DNA of 64,000 nucleotides from Arcicella sp034931005 (GCF_034931005.1 NZ_JAYGIN010000014.1:189641-253640); one strand, 5' to 3'. Positions 51,808 through 60,548 are shown, numbered from the stretch's first letter. Notes: generated from the sequence alone by a model not told the origin. Made by a program: numbers and translations.

Positions 51808-52605
51808 TCATTCCTTCTTTTCAGCTCTTAAATTAAAATCTCTCTCAAAATTGGGACTTTCTGTTTTTCCCCATTTGTCCCAAAAAGTGAAATATAGCCC
51901 AAAATTATAACGGTAAAATTTATGATGATGGCTATGATGTGTTGCTCCAATGACGTGTTTCCCCAATAAATTTCCAAATACATTTCTCGGATAAATCTCA
52001 ATATCAAGGTGGTTAATAGCAGCGGTAAGTGTCATTATCGTTAAATGTGTTATTACGGCGTATATGTGCATTGGCACAATTATCACGATTACGGGCATGA
52101 TGAGAGCTTCCAATAAACCTTCAATTGGGTGAAATGAAAAGGCAGTCCAAGCGGAGGTAATTTTGCTATCGTGATGTACTTGATGAACGTATTTGTAAAT
52201 TTTTGGGTGGTGCATCCATCGATGCAACCAATAATAATACGTTTCGTGAATAAACATTGAAAGCAAAATACTAATAGGAATCCACCAAATTGGATAATCA
52301 TTGATATTCAGATAGACAACAGTATAACCCTTTTGCCAAACAATAGCGGATAATGCTCCAATAACCGAAAAAATGGCTGCCGTTAAAGTTGACCAATATA
52401 CTTCTGTTTGAAATTGTTTGGGAGGATAAGCCTTTTTGTTAATCTTCCGTTTTTCCCATTCTTTATGTTTCCAAATATAAAAATAGACGTGAAATAATCC
52501 GCTTAAAAGAAAATATCGAGATGTTACAATGAAGAATATCAAGAAGCACAGTGAGACAAAAACCAATGGTTCTGTGAAATTTAAAGAGAAGAGGGATTTA
52601 ATCAT
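51808..52605 (-). CDS. Sterol desaturase / fatty acid hydroxylase family protein
   Basis: A 265-residue integral membrane di-iron enzyme with about four to five hydrophobic helices and the full histidine-box set: HETYYYWLHRWMHH (120-133), HQVHH (141-145), and HHSHHH (about 222-227) before KFYRYNFGLYFTFWD. Family members hydroxylate or desaturate lipids, carotenoids or sterol-like molecules using oxygen. The substrate here is unknown; hydroxylated sphingolipids, ornithine lipids or carotenoids would all be plausible in this phylum. Single gene converging on the LolA gene. Confidence 0.88.
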   Translation of the reverse strand: MIKSLFSLNFTEPLVFVSLCFLIFFIVTSRYFLLSGLFHVYFYIWKHKEWEKRKINKKAYPPKQFQTEVYWSTLTAAIFSVIGALSAIVWQKGYTVVYLNINDYPIWWIPISILLSMFIHETYYYWLHRWMHHPKIYKYVHQVHHDSKITSAWTAFSFHPIEGLLEALIMPVIVIIVPMHIYAVITHLTIMTLTAAINHLDIEIYPRNVFGNLLGKHVIGATHHSHHHKFYRYNFGLYFTFWDKWGKTESPNFERDFNLRAEKKE

Positions 52606-52803
52606 TATCGTTTTATTGACAAAATTTAGGGGATAGTTTTCTTTGATTTGTTGCTATTGGACACAACAAAAACAGTATTTCTATAATAACTATTTGAAGA
52701 GAGATAAAGTTAACAAAATTATTGAAATATCATTGAATCACAATTTTGAGGATTATTAGACGTTATTAATAATATTATTTCTTTTAAACATCATTTTGCA
52801 CGT

Positions 52804-53325
52804 ATGAAAAAACTATTAATTCCGCTTATTTTCTTATCGCTCCAGTCATTTTGTCAAGACAATAAAACAACAATGTTAAAATATCCTAATTCAACTGGAG
52901 ATATCGATTTTGATTCAACCTTAGATAGAAAAGACTTTCAATTATGTGGTAAAGGCTATGGCTATCAATATTTTAACGATGGTAAAGGTGTGTTGTATGA
53001 AGGCGAGAAAAAAGCGATTGAACAAAGTTTCAAAGAGAAGTATAAATCACAAAATGCCTCAAAGCAAACAGGCTTAATAAGAATCCGCTTCGTGGTTAAT
53101 TGTAAAGGTGAAACAGATAGATTCAGATTAATAGGAACTGACGAAAATTATCAAGAAAAAACGTTTGATAAATCTATTACGGAACAATTATTAACCATTG
53201 CAAAAGAATTGAAAGGTTGGAAGCCTAAAGCATTCCAATCTAAAACCGAAATATTAGCTTACGATTTTTATCAATACCTAATCTTCAAAATTAAAGACGG
53301 AAAAATAACCGAAATCCTACCATGA
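52804..53325 (+). CDS. Hypothetical secreted protein with TonB-C-like fold
   Basis: 173 residues with a short signal peptide (about 1-17, ending SFCQ). The mature chain contains a stretch resembling the C-terminal domain of TonB-like energy transducers (QTGLIRIRFVVNCKGETDRF, about 90-109, then LKGWKPKAFQSKTEILAYDF, about 139-158) in which a small sheet packs on a helix. It has no membrane anchor and no Pro-rich linker, so it is not a working TonB; such stand-alone domains occur in periplasmic proteins of this phylum. It overlaps the following TPR gene by four bases (ATGA). Confidence 0.65.
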   Translation: MKKLLIPLIFLSLQSFCQDNKTTMLKYPNSTGDIDFDSTLDRKDFQLCGKGYGYQYFNDGKGVLYEGEKKAIEQSFKEKYKSQNASKQTGLIRIRFVVNCKGETDRFRLIGTDENYQEKTFDKSITEQLLTIAKELKGWKPKAFQSKTEILAYDFYQYLIFKIKDGKITEILP

Positions 53326-54119
53326 AAATTTTATTTTACTTCTTATTTCTCATCTCTTTTCATACTTACGCACAACCCAATTGCAACGTATATCTGTATG
53401 CAGGAGATACGGCACAGTACAAAGCGTGCTTATTATCTGAACAAATTCAGGAATATCAATTTCATAGAAAATTCCACGAAAAATTTGATGAAGTCCTTAA
53501 AATCTGTCCAAATTTTGCTTATGCCTATCGTGAAAAATCAACAGCTTATCTAAAAAGTGGTGATTTTATAACTTGGAAAAAATTGATTGATAAAGCCGTA
53601 GAATTAGAATGGCGAACTAATTTAGGATATAGAGGTTGGTGTCGATACCAATTTTTTAGGGATTATGAAGGAGCAATTAGAGACATTGAAAAGTTGGATA
53701 GCTTAGCGAATTATGACATTGGATTCGGTCAAAATGGAGATTATCATTTGAATCTCGCCAAAGGAATTTGTTATAGTGCAATTGGGCAAAAACAAAAAGC
53801 AATTGACATTATGAAGCAACAGATTAATACACCTAATTATGAAGTTGGTCTGTACGATTATTATCAATTAGGAGTCACATATTTTGAAATCAAAGACTAT
53901 CAAAATGCCTTGAGTTGTTTTGAAAAACAAGCTAAAATAAATGCTTTAGCAGAAAATGAGTATTATAAATCAAAAATTTTCAAGATTTTAAAAAATCAAG
54001 ATGAAGCAAATAAATGTAAAAATGTAGCAGTAAAATTATATAAAGACAGTAAAATACTATTTGACCCTTATACTCATCATTTTAATAAAGTTTATTGGGA
54101 AGAAATTGAAAATTTATAA
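53322..54119 (+). CDS. Secreted TPR-repeat protein
   Basis: 265 residues with a signal peptide (about 1-17, ending TYAQ). Three or four TPR-like helix pairs follow (for example FAYAYREKSTAYLKSGDF, HLNLAKGICYSAIGQKQKAI, YYQLGVTYFEIKDYQNALSC), ending in a basic helix. TPRs bind partner peptides; translational coupling to the TonB-C-like protein upstream suggests the two interact in the periplasm. A terminator follows at once. I know no named system with this pair. Confidence 0.75.
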   Translation: MKILFYFLFLISFHTYAQPNCNVYLYAGDTAQYKACLLSEQIQEYQFHRKFHEKFDEVLKICPNFAYAYREKSTAYLKSGDFITWKKLIDKAVELEWRTNLGYRGWCRYQFFRDYEGAIRDIEKLDSLANYDIGFGQNGDYHLNLAKGICYSAIGQKQKAIDIMKQQINTPNYEVGLYDYYQLGVTYFEIKDYQNALSCFEKQAKINALAENEYYKSKIFKILKNQDEANKCKNVAVKLYKDSKILFDPYTHHFNKVYWEEIENL

Positions 54120-54157
54120 AAAATCCCTGCAAAACTTAGATTTGCAGGGATTTTTTA
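54118..54157. terminator. Terminator between the TPR gene and murA
   Basis: AAAATCCCTGCAAA, loop, TTTGCAGGGATTTTTT; A-rich left flank allows it to act for both converging genes. Confidence 0.85.
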
Positions 54158-54173
54158 TAATATCGAGAACAAA

Positions 54174-55481
54174 TTACAATCTCACAATCTCAGCACCAAG
54201 AGCATTCAAACGAGTGTCAATGTTTTGATAACCTCTGTCAATTTGCTCAATGTTTTCAATGATTGATGTTCCTTTTGCACCCATTGCGGCAATTAATAAG
54301 GAAACTCCCGCACGAATATCGGGTGATGTCATTCGGATTCCTCTCAATTGTTGTTCACGATTTAAACCAACTACGGTTGCACGGTGTGGGTCGCAAAGAA
54401 TAATTTGAGCTCCCATCTCAATCAATTTATCCACGAAGAATAAACGACTTTCAAACATTTTTTGGTGAATCAATACCGTTCCTTTTGCTTGAATAGCCGT
54501 TACTAAAACGATACTCAATAAGTCAGGAGTAAAGCCAGGCCAAGGACTGTCAGAAACCGTAAGCATTGAACCATCAATGAAAGTTTCGAGTTCGTAACGG
54601 TCTTGAGCAGGTACAAAAATATCGTCTCCTCTAATTTCTAATTTAATTCCTAATTTTTGGAAAGTTTGTGGAATAATTCCTAAATCCTTCACCGAGCAGT
54701 TTTTGATAGTAATTTCAGACTGCGTCATGGCTGCCATTCCGATGAATGAACCAATTTCAATCATATCTGGCAACATGGTATGTTCCGTTCCAAAAAGTTC
54801 AGAAACACCTTCAATTGTCAATAAATTTGAACCAACACCTGTGATTTTTGCTCCCATGCGGTTCAACATTTTACAAAGTTGTTGCAAATATGGTTCGCAA
54901 GCAGCATTATAAATGGTTGTTGTTCCTTCTGCTAAAACGGCTGCCATCACAATGTTGGCAGTTCCAGTTACAGATGCTTCATCCAATAGCATATAAGTGC
55001 CATGCAAATGTGACGCATCAACTTCGTAAATTCCACCATCTTCTTGCGAATAGTTGAATTTTGCTCCCAATTTCATGAAGCCCAGAAAGTGAGTGTCTAA
55101 ACGACGACGACCGATTTTATCTCCACCTGGTGAGGGAATTCTACCTTTTTTGAAACGTGCCAAAGTAGGTCCAAGTAGCATAACTGAACCTCGTAAAGCG
55201 GCTGCTTTTTTCTTGTAAGTCTCTGAATTTAAGTAGTCTAAGTTTACTTCTGAGGCATCAAATTTTACAGAAGATTCTCCCATACGTGTACAACGCACGC
55301 CCATATCACCCAAAAGGTCAATCAATTGATTTACGTCACGAATGTTTGGAATGTTGTGAATAGTTACGGGTTCTTTGGTTAAAACTACCGCACATAAAAT
55401 TTGAAGTGCTTCGTTTTTTGCTCCTTGAGGAATAATTTCCCCCTTCATTTGGCGACCGCCAGTTACTTTAAATGATGCCAT
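54174..55481 (-). CDS. murA: UDP-N-acetylglucosamine 1-carboxyvinyltransferase, Asp-type active site
   Basis: Transfers enolpyruvate from PEP to UDP-GlcNAc, the first committed step of peptidoglycan synthesis. 435 residues, an alpha/beta inside-out barrel; GAKNEALQILCA at 20-31 contains the catalytic Lys22/Asn23. The active-site loop reads PSPGGDKIGRRRLDTH (117-132 or so): where E. coli has Cys115, the target of fosfomycin, this enzyme has Asp121. Other Asp-type enzymes are active but fosfomycin-insensitive. LSIVLVTAIQAKG and SPDIRAGVSLLIAAM mark the C-terminal half. It follows the DUF4290 gene on the same strand, a conserved pairing. Confidence 0.96.
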   Translation of the reverse strand: MASFKVTGGRQMKGEIIPQGAKNEALQILCAVVLTKEPVTIHNIPNIRDVNQLIDLLGDMGVRCTRMGESSVKFDASEVNLDYLNSETYKKKAAALRGSVMLLGPTLARFKKGRIPSPGGDKIGRRRLDTHFLGFMKLGAKFNYSQEDGGIYEVDASHLHGTYMLLDEASVTGTANIVMAAVLAEGTTTIYNAACEPYLQQLCKMLNRMGAKITGVGSNLLTIEGVSELFGTEHTMLPDMIEIGSFIGMAAMTQSEITIKNCSVKDLGIIPQTFQKLGIKLEIRGDDIFVPAQDRYELETFIDGSMLTVSDSPWPGFTPDLLSIVLVTAIQAKGTVLIHQKMFESRLFFVDKLIEMGAQIILCDPHRATVVGLNREQQLRGIRMTSPDIRAGVSLLIAAMGAKGTSIIENIEQIDRGYQNIDTRLNALGAEIVRL

Positions 55482-55611
55482 TTAGTTGTTTATCTTTATC
55501 AATTATCGGTTATCTAAAATGTCTGAGATATTTTCAAAACGAATTTTAATTAAAAAATAGCTTAATTTTTTCAGTCATGAATATTGGTTTATATCTCAAT
55601 TGCACTCAATG

Positions 55612-56394
55612 CTATCTACGGTTACGGTTATTATTGTCGTTTCTGCCGTTGTTGTTATTATTTCGATTGTCGTTTCTGCCGCCATTGTTGTTGTTGCGGT
55701 TGTCGTTTCTGCCGTTGTTATTATTGTTTCGATTGTCGTTTCTACCGCCATTGCTGTCATTTCTTCCTCCAAAATTCTGACGATTATTATTATTACGATT
55801 ATCATTATTACGATTATCGTTTCTACTATCAGGTCTTCTTTCGTTGGTAGAATTAGTACGATTATTGGCATTTCGTAAATTTCCTAACGAAGAATTTCCA
55901 GAAATGGCTTGAACTATTTGAGATAATTTTCCTTCTGAAAGTTCAAGAATATGTCCCCAAATTACCTCATCATCAACTACTTCACGGTTCCAATTTTGAT
56001 AAAAAGTTTTCATCAAACGGGCGATATGAGCTACCAGTATACGTTTTTCATTATCGTCTTGCTCTGCAATTGCCCGAGAAATCAATAATTCTACATTGCG
56101 TCCATAATATCGATATTTTAAGAAATTGGTATTGTATGGAACCGCTTTTGGTAATTTACCGACAGCGTCAGGTGCAGGAGGCGGGAATGGGCTTTCTACG
56201 TCCAATTTGAAGTTTGACATGATATAAAGGTCATCCCAAAGTTTGTTTGAATAATCCTGACTATCACGCATATTTGGGTGAACCTGACGCATCAGTTCTA
56301 CCAATAAATAAGCGTATTTAGTGCGTGTATTTTTGTCTTGAACCGTAAGAATGTGGTTCACTAATTTTTGGACGTTGGTTCCGTATTCCTTCAT
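55612..56394 (-). CDS. DUF4290 protein with Asn/Arg/Gly-rich disordered tail
   Basis: 260 residues. About 1-165 match DUF4290, a Bacteroidota family of unknown function usually encoded directly upstream of murA, as here (131 bases apart): YGTNVQKLVNHILTVQDK at the start, WDDLYIMSNF near 50 and LMKTFYQNWNREVVDDE near 128. The rest is a low-complexity tail of Asn, Arg, Asp and Gly (about 172-260) built on repeats of NNNNGRNDNR, probably disordered and possibly RNA-binding like RGG tails. The DNA beneath is a minisatellite; the long antisense frames across it are artefacts. A minus-strand TATCTTCG (56451-56444) may be its promoter box. Confidence 0.88.
   Translation of the reverse strand: MKEYGTNVQKLVNHILTVQDKNTRTKYAYLLVELMRQVHPNMRDSQDYSNKLWDDLYIMSNFKLDVESPFPPPAPDAVGKLPKAVPYNTNFLKYRYYGRNVELLISRAIAEQDDNEKRILVAHIARLMKTFYQNWNREVVDDEVIWGHILELSEGKLSQIVQAISGNSSLGNLRNANNRTNSTNERRPDSRNDNRNNDNRNNNNRQNFGGRNDSNGGRNDNRNNNNNGRNDNRNNNNGGRNDNRNNNNNGRNDNNNRNRR
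55625..55790. repeat. Minisatellite encoding the DUF4290 tail
   Basis: Tandem, imperfect repeats of about 30 bases (on the minus strand GGCAGAAACGACAATCGAAA followed by AACAACAA-rich filler). Such arrays change length readily. Confidence 0.8.
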
Positions 56395-56480
56395 GAGAAT
56401 GTATATCTATGCAACAAATGTTGTAAAAGTCGATGATTTTTCACGAAGATACAAAAATGAGAGAGAATTGAGAATAGATT

Positions 56481-56858
56481 TTAGAGAATAGATGAGAGAA
56501 TGTAGTTAAAATGATTCCATAAAATAACGCCTGCCACCGCCAAAGCTCCAAAAACGAATATCAAAACTGCACCTGCGGCTAAGTCTTTTGCTTTTTTTGC
56601 CAAAGGATGAAATTCAGGTGAAGCCAAATCTACCAAAGCTTCGATAGCAGTATTGACTGATTCTAAAGCTAAAACTCCGCCCATTGTCAAGATAATGGCA
56701 AGCCACTCATTTTCAGAAAAACCAATCAAAAAACCAGAAATTACGACCACCACCACCGCCAAAAGGTGAATTTTAGCGTTATTTTCAGATTTGAAAAGCG
56801 TAATAATTCCTTCCCAAGCAAATGGAACACTTTTTAAGAATTTTTGAATGTTAATCAT
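56481..56858 (-). CDS. Diacylglycerol/undecaprenol kinase family protein
   Basis: 125 residues from the ATG at 56858 (MINIQKF); an in-frame Met at 56942 would add 28 residues that are not part of the family. Three membrane helices and the conserved motif ESVNTAIEALVDL (about 69-81), followed by AKKAKDLAAGAVLI (about 90-103), identify a DgkA-type kinase. Family members phosphorylate diacylglycerol or, in many bacteria, undecaprenol, feeding lipid carrier for cell wall synthesis. Its neighbour DUF1361 is on the same strand. Confidence 0.88.
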   Translation of the reverse strand: MINIQKFLKSVPFAWEGIITLFKSENNAKIHLLAVVVVVISGFLIGFSENEWLAIILTMGGVLALESVNTAIEALVDLASPEFHPLAKKAKDLAAGAVLIFVFGALAVAGVILWNHFNYILSSIL

Positions 56859-56885
56859 AATTTCAGTTTTATTAAGGGCAAATTT

Positions 56886-56983
56886 AGCCACGAAGTCACA
56901 AAGACACAAAGAACAAAATGTATTCGCTGTGGATGCTTTCAAAATATATTAATTTCTTTGCGTCTTCGAGTCTTAGTGGCAAA
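56886..56983. repeat. CCACGAAG...CACAAAG inverted repeat
   Basis: GCCACGAAGTCACAAAGAC and an imperfect complement (GTCTTCGAGTCTTAGTGGC) about 70 bases apart, between dgkA-type and DUF1361 genes. It is a sequence type seen as dispersed repeats in many bacteria. Confidence 0.65.
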
Positions 56984-56986
56984 AAC

Positions 56987-57646
56987 TTATTCTTCCTTCA
57001 AATGAATCAAACTATAAAACATCCAATATGCCAAACCAATAAAAATTGAAAACTCAAAAGTCATTAAAATTGCCGTTGGATTTTTGATGGAATGAAACAT
57101 GAACTTTACTAAAGTGAAAGGATGAATAAAAAAATCCCAAGAATTGAAACGTTCCACTCGACCCAAAAAAATACCAAAACCTGATAAACAAATTGCTCCG
57201 AAAGTAAACAAATTACTCCAATTGATTGAAAATACCTGCGTCCAAACCTTCTGAATCCAATAAAGAGATAATAAGCCACACGCCAAACTCACGAAAGCAT
57301 ACGTAAAAATCATGATTTGATAATGCCAATACGTATTGCCTGAAAGCGACTGCAAATGCACTAAATCGGTAATGATATAAGGAGAATTCGGAAAAAACAA
57401 AAGCCAAAGTAAGCTCGTTGCAAGGACTTCCCATTTTTGTAAAGCATTGATTTTGACCTTGTTTTCTAACCAAGTAACGATAAAAACAGGAATCCAAGCT
57501 AAAAATAAATTCCAGTTGATGCCCCATAAAGCAAAATTATGAGTTAAAACTGTTTTTAAAATAAATAATCCAATAGCAGAAACGGACATTAATCCGAGTG
57601 TAAAAATCAATCTAAAACGATTGATGGGGATATTGAAAATTTTCAT
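56987..57646 (-). CDS. DUF1361 membrane protein
   Basis: 219 residues with about six to seven membrane helices. WLLFFPNSPYIITDLVHL (about 80-97) and FLGRVERFNSWDFF (about 159-172) are the family hallmarks; the Asp, His and Arg residues in them lie at the membrane surface and are conserved, but no function has been established. It lies between dgkA-type and creD-type genes, all on the minus strand, with spacers of about 60-130 bases, so one loose transcription unit is possible. Confidence 0.82.
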   Translation of the reverse strand: MKIFNIPINRFRLIFTLGLMSVSAIGLFILKTVLTHNFALWGINWNLFLAWIPVFIVTWLENKVKINALQKWEVLATSLLWLLFFPNSPYIITDLVHLQSLSGNTYWHYQIMIFTYAFVSLACGLLSLYWIQKVWTQVFSINWSNLFTFGAICLSGFGIFLGRVERFNSWDFFIHPFTLVKFMFHSIKNPTAILMTFEFSIFIGLAYWMFYSLIHLKEE

Positions 57647-57705
57647 GATTTTTAGAAAATATGGACAGCTTGCCTTTGAAGAGACAAGACTGTCCTGTGT
57701 TCGAA

Positions 57706-59127
57706 CTATTCTTCTTTATTGTTGTAAGCACGATACCAATCTATATTTCGGGTCAAGTACATCACAATTGCCAAAATAATTAATAGTCCGATGCTTCCAA
57801 GTAATAAAGAATAATCTTCCAACTGTAATAATGAATAGAAAAAACCGTAAAGAAGAGCGAGTATTCCATTGAATATCAATGTTATACGCATATCTTTAAA
57901 AATACTCAACGTATAAAACATAATTAATGTGAGTATCGTTACACAACCAATTAAGTACGCCATATTGAAAGATAGATGCTCGGAAATTGCCAATAAAAGG
58001 ACGTAGAAAAGGCAAATGGCAAAGCCTACCAAAAGATATTGAATTGGGTGTAAGCGTTTTTTATTTAGAATTTCTACGAAGAAAAACGCAATAAAAGTGA
58101 TGACAATAAACATCAAATTGTATTTGGTAGAACGAATCGTTTTTTGATATTCATCAACGGGTAAAAGCAATTTTACGCCAAAAGAACTTTGCAATTCACT
58201 ACTAACTTTGGGATTGTTACCATCTGGATATGAAGCTACCGCACGGTTTTGAGGCATATTTTCAGAATAATTTGAAATTGTGCCAATAAAATTTCCAACG
58301 CCTTGTTGTGGATAATTTCGGTTGAGGTGCAATTCGTTCCAAACCGCTTTAAAGCCTTTTTCCGTAACTTGACGTTCGTCAGGTAAAGATGCTCCCATAA
58401 AACTTGGCGTTCCCCAAGACGATTCAATGCTCACTTTTGTGGTTTTGCCAAAGGGTAAAAAGTCAATTTCTTTACTACCATTTAGGTTGATTTGAGCATC
58501 AAAATTGATTATTTCTGAAGATAAGTCAATCGGGCAACTTACCCCAGAAGCAAATAAATCTTTGGACTCAATTCCAGAATTCATTTCTTTGCTCACACCA
58601 TTGATTTTCAGATTGATTGCTTCTTTAATTCCCTTCATATCCGTTAAACCAAAAGAGATAAATGCTTCTGAAAATAAGAATCTTTCTTTCGGAATTTTTA
58701 ATAATTCAACATTCGGTTTTTTGAAAAAACCTTGAACGTGAAGTTGAGCGTTGTAGAGCATGACCACATAAATTCCTCGGTATCTTTTTTCTGGAATTAA
58801 TTTTCCCGTGATGTTAAGATTTTCGGGTAAAAAGTGGGCGTATTCTATCACAGTTGACTTTTTGCCTTTATCATCTTCTTCAATGATGGTGTATGGAATA
58901 GTAATAACCGCCCCGCCAATCGTCTGATTACTTCCCCATTTTGACGTAATTTCCTCCACTGCATTGTCACGGGTAGCTTGTCGTTCATGAATCAGACTTT
59001 CCAATATGGCAGAAGGAATCATCAATAATAAAATCAGAATGAAAATAGTAATAAGTTTGAGCATAATTGAGCTTTTTACCCAATTGTTAAAGCGTTCAAA
59101 AAGGGATGTTTTTTCTGTTGATTCCAT
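57706..59127 (-). CDS. creD: CreD-like inner membrane protein
   Basis: 473 residues, close to E. coli CreD. One N-terminal membrane helix (about 22-44), a large periplasmic domain (about 45-345; SKWGSNQTIGGAVITIPY near 63-80 and SSWGTPSFMGASLP near 236-249 are conserved blocks) and five to six helices at the C-terminus. CreD proteins are linked to cell-envelope integrity and beta-lactam or colicin response in enterobacteria, where CreBC controls them. Here a small winged-helix regulator and a membrane protein are encoded just upstream on the same strand, so control differs. Confidence 0.9.
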   Translation of the reverse strand: MESTEKTSLFERFNNWVKSSIMLKLITIFILILLLMIPSAILESLIHERQATRDNAVEEITSKWGSNQTIGGAVITIPYTIIEEDDKGKKSTVIEYAHFLPENLNITGKLIPEKRYRGIYVVMLYNAQLHVQGFFKKPNVELLKIPKERFLFSEAFISFGLTDMKGIKEAINLKINGVSKEMNSGIESKDLFASGVSCPIDLSSEIINFDAQINLNGSKEIDFLPFGKTTKVSIESSWGTPSFMGASLPDERQVTEKGFKAVWNELHLNRNYPQQGVGNFIGTISNYSENMPQNRAVASYPDGNNPKVSSELQSSFGVKLLLPVDEYQKTIRSTKYNLMFIVITFIAFFFVEILNKKRLHPIQYLLVGFAICLFYVLLLAISEHLSFNMAYLIGCVTILTLIMFYTLSIFKDMRITLIFNGILALLYGFFYSLLQLEDYSLLLGSIGLLIILAIVMYLTRNIDWYRAYNNKEE

Positions 59128-59232
59128 GATTATGTTGGGGTTGAAATTTTGTGGAAATTCTTTTAGTTTTATATATAGTATTTCAAATTACTTTGAATTT
59201 CAAAGTTAAATATTCTAAAAAAAGCCTTCATT

Positions 59233-59497
59233 GTACCACAATTTTCCAAAATCGTGAAATGTAAAGACTTTGTGTACCACGATTCTCCAGAATCGTGATT
59301 TAGTTGCTATTAAACTTTACGATTCTGGAGAATCATGATTTAGTTGCTATTAAACTTCACGATTCTGGAGAATCATGATTTAGTTGCTATTAAACTTCAC
59401 GATTCTGGAGAATCGTGATTTAGTTGCTATTAAACTTCACGATTCTGGAGAATCATGATTTAGTTGCTATTAAACTTCACGATTCTGGAGAATCGTG
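59233..59497. repeat. Tandem array of six CACGATTCTGGAGAATCGTG palindromes, 40-base period
   Basis: Units start at 59278, 59318, 59358, 59398, 59438 and 59478, exactly 40 bases apart, joined by the constant spacer ATTTAGTTGCTATTAAACTT. A seventh, decayed copy with a GTACCAC foot lies at 59233-59256, and the last unit ends in GTGGTAC. It fills the gap between the regulator and creD-type genes. Confidence 0.95.
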
Positions 59498-59504
59498 GTA
59501 CATT

Positions 59505-59801
59505 TTACATTCCTTTAATCAACGCCTCCAAAGCATTCAAATGCTCTTGAAAGGCTTGTTTTCCTTCGGTTGTTGCTTGAAAAGAGGTATTTGGTCGTTT
59601 GCCAATGAAGGCTTTTCTGACTTGAATATATTTTTCCTTTTCTAATGCTGAAATATGAGACGATAAATTGCCATCCGTTACATCAAGCATTTCTTTCAAA
59701 TCGCCAAAATCAACCCAATCGTTCACCATGAGGATGGACATAATGCCCAACCGTACACGATTTTCGAAAGCTTTATTTATATCAGCGATTAAGTTTTTCA
59801 T
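59505..59801 (-). CDS. Small winged-helix transcriptional regulator
   Basis: 98 residues, a winged-helix DNA-binding domain almost alone: FENRVRLGIMSILMVNDWVD (about 12-31), the recognition helix in MLDVTDGNLSSHISALEKEKYI (in parts, about 38-59) and a wing with KRPNTSFQATTEG. It resembles the PadR/MarR-like HTH_34 type often found with CreD in this phylum. It shares the strand with the membrane protein upstream and the creD-type gene downstream; a repeat array now separates it from creD. Its stop codon lies 8 bases from the array. Confidence 0.85.
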   Translation of the reverse strand: MKNLIADINKAFENRVRLGIMSILMVNDWVDFGDLKEMLDVTDGNLSSHISALEKEKYIQVRKAFIGKRPNTSFQATTEGKQAFQEHLNALEALIKGM

Positions 59802-59849
59802 AATAAAAATTAAAAATTGGGTGATTTTGAGAAACGAGTTGTACTCAAA

Positions 59850-60461
59850 TTACCGCTCATATTTCTTGTACATCACAATTCCGTAGGCAATATGCAATAG
59901 CCCAAAACCCAAAGACCAAAAGAGTAAACCGATTCGCCATTCATTCAAGAGTCCGCAAGCCAGCCCCAATACTACTTCAATATAGCCCAAATATTTAACG
60001 TCGTCGTAAGTGTATTTTGAGGCATTTATTAGGGCTAAACCGTAGAAAACTAATGTTGCAGAGTCAATTAAATGGGGAGCTTGTTGTAATAAAATCAAGC
60101 AAAAAAAACCACCTGCAATCAATGGAACACCCATATTTACTAATAATCTCTTAGAGGTTTTATCCCAAAGTTTCAAGCCTTTTCTTTTGGCTTGGCGTGC
60201 CGTAAAATAGAATGCAGAGATAAGTGAAAACGTCAAAACCACAATTCCATCAATGACGATGAAACGTAAAAGAGGCGTGTTGTTTAATAAATTCAAATAC
60301 TCACCTTCATTATCTTCCAAAATACGATTATAGGCAATATACGCACCCACCAAAGCAAACATTCCCGCAAATACGCCTGAAAGCCCACTGAGTGAAATAA
60401 ATCGAGAAGAGCGTTCCATCATCGAACGAATTTCTGTAAGGTCTTGGAGATGTTGTTTCAT
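59850..60461 (-). CDS. Hypothetical membrane protein of the creD module
   Basis: 203 residues, with about six membrane helices after a short polar start (DLTEIRSMMERSSRFISLSG). It is unrecognised, but this type of membrane protein, a small winged-helix regulator and CreD often occur together in Bacteroidota (known arrangement; function unknown). It is 48 bases upstream of the regulator gene and probably co-transcribed, with the membrane protein first. No catalytic residues are apparent; it could sense an envelope signal for the regulator. Confidence 0.7.
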   Translation of the reverse strand: MKQHLQDLTEIRSMMERSSRFISLSGLSGVFAGMFALVGAYIAYNRILEDNEGEYLNLLNNTPLLRFIVIDGIVVLTFSLISAFYFTARQAKRKGLKLWDKTSKRLLVNMGVPLIAGGFFCLILLQQAPHLIDSATLVFYGLALINASKYTYDDVKYLGYIEVVLGLACGLLNEWRIGLLFWSLGFGLLHIAYGIVMYKKYER

Positions 60462-60548
60462 TTTATTTCAAATTACTTTGTAATGCAAAGTAAATATGTG
60501 AGTTTTTATTTTCCAAACTTTTTTGAATTATTTATTGGGAATGTTAAT

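Noticed and set aside
55577..55878. Several plus-strand open frames over the DUF4290 tail
   Set aside because: They are translations of the opposite strand of a minisatellite (Leu/Val/Cys/Tyr-rich low complexity) and shadow a real gene.
59278..59497. Second CRISPR-like array
   Set aside because: Spacers are identical in all units, so it is a tandem repeat.
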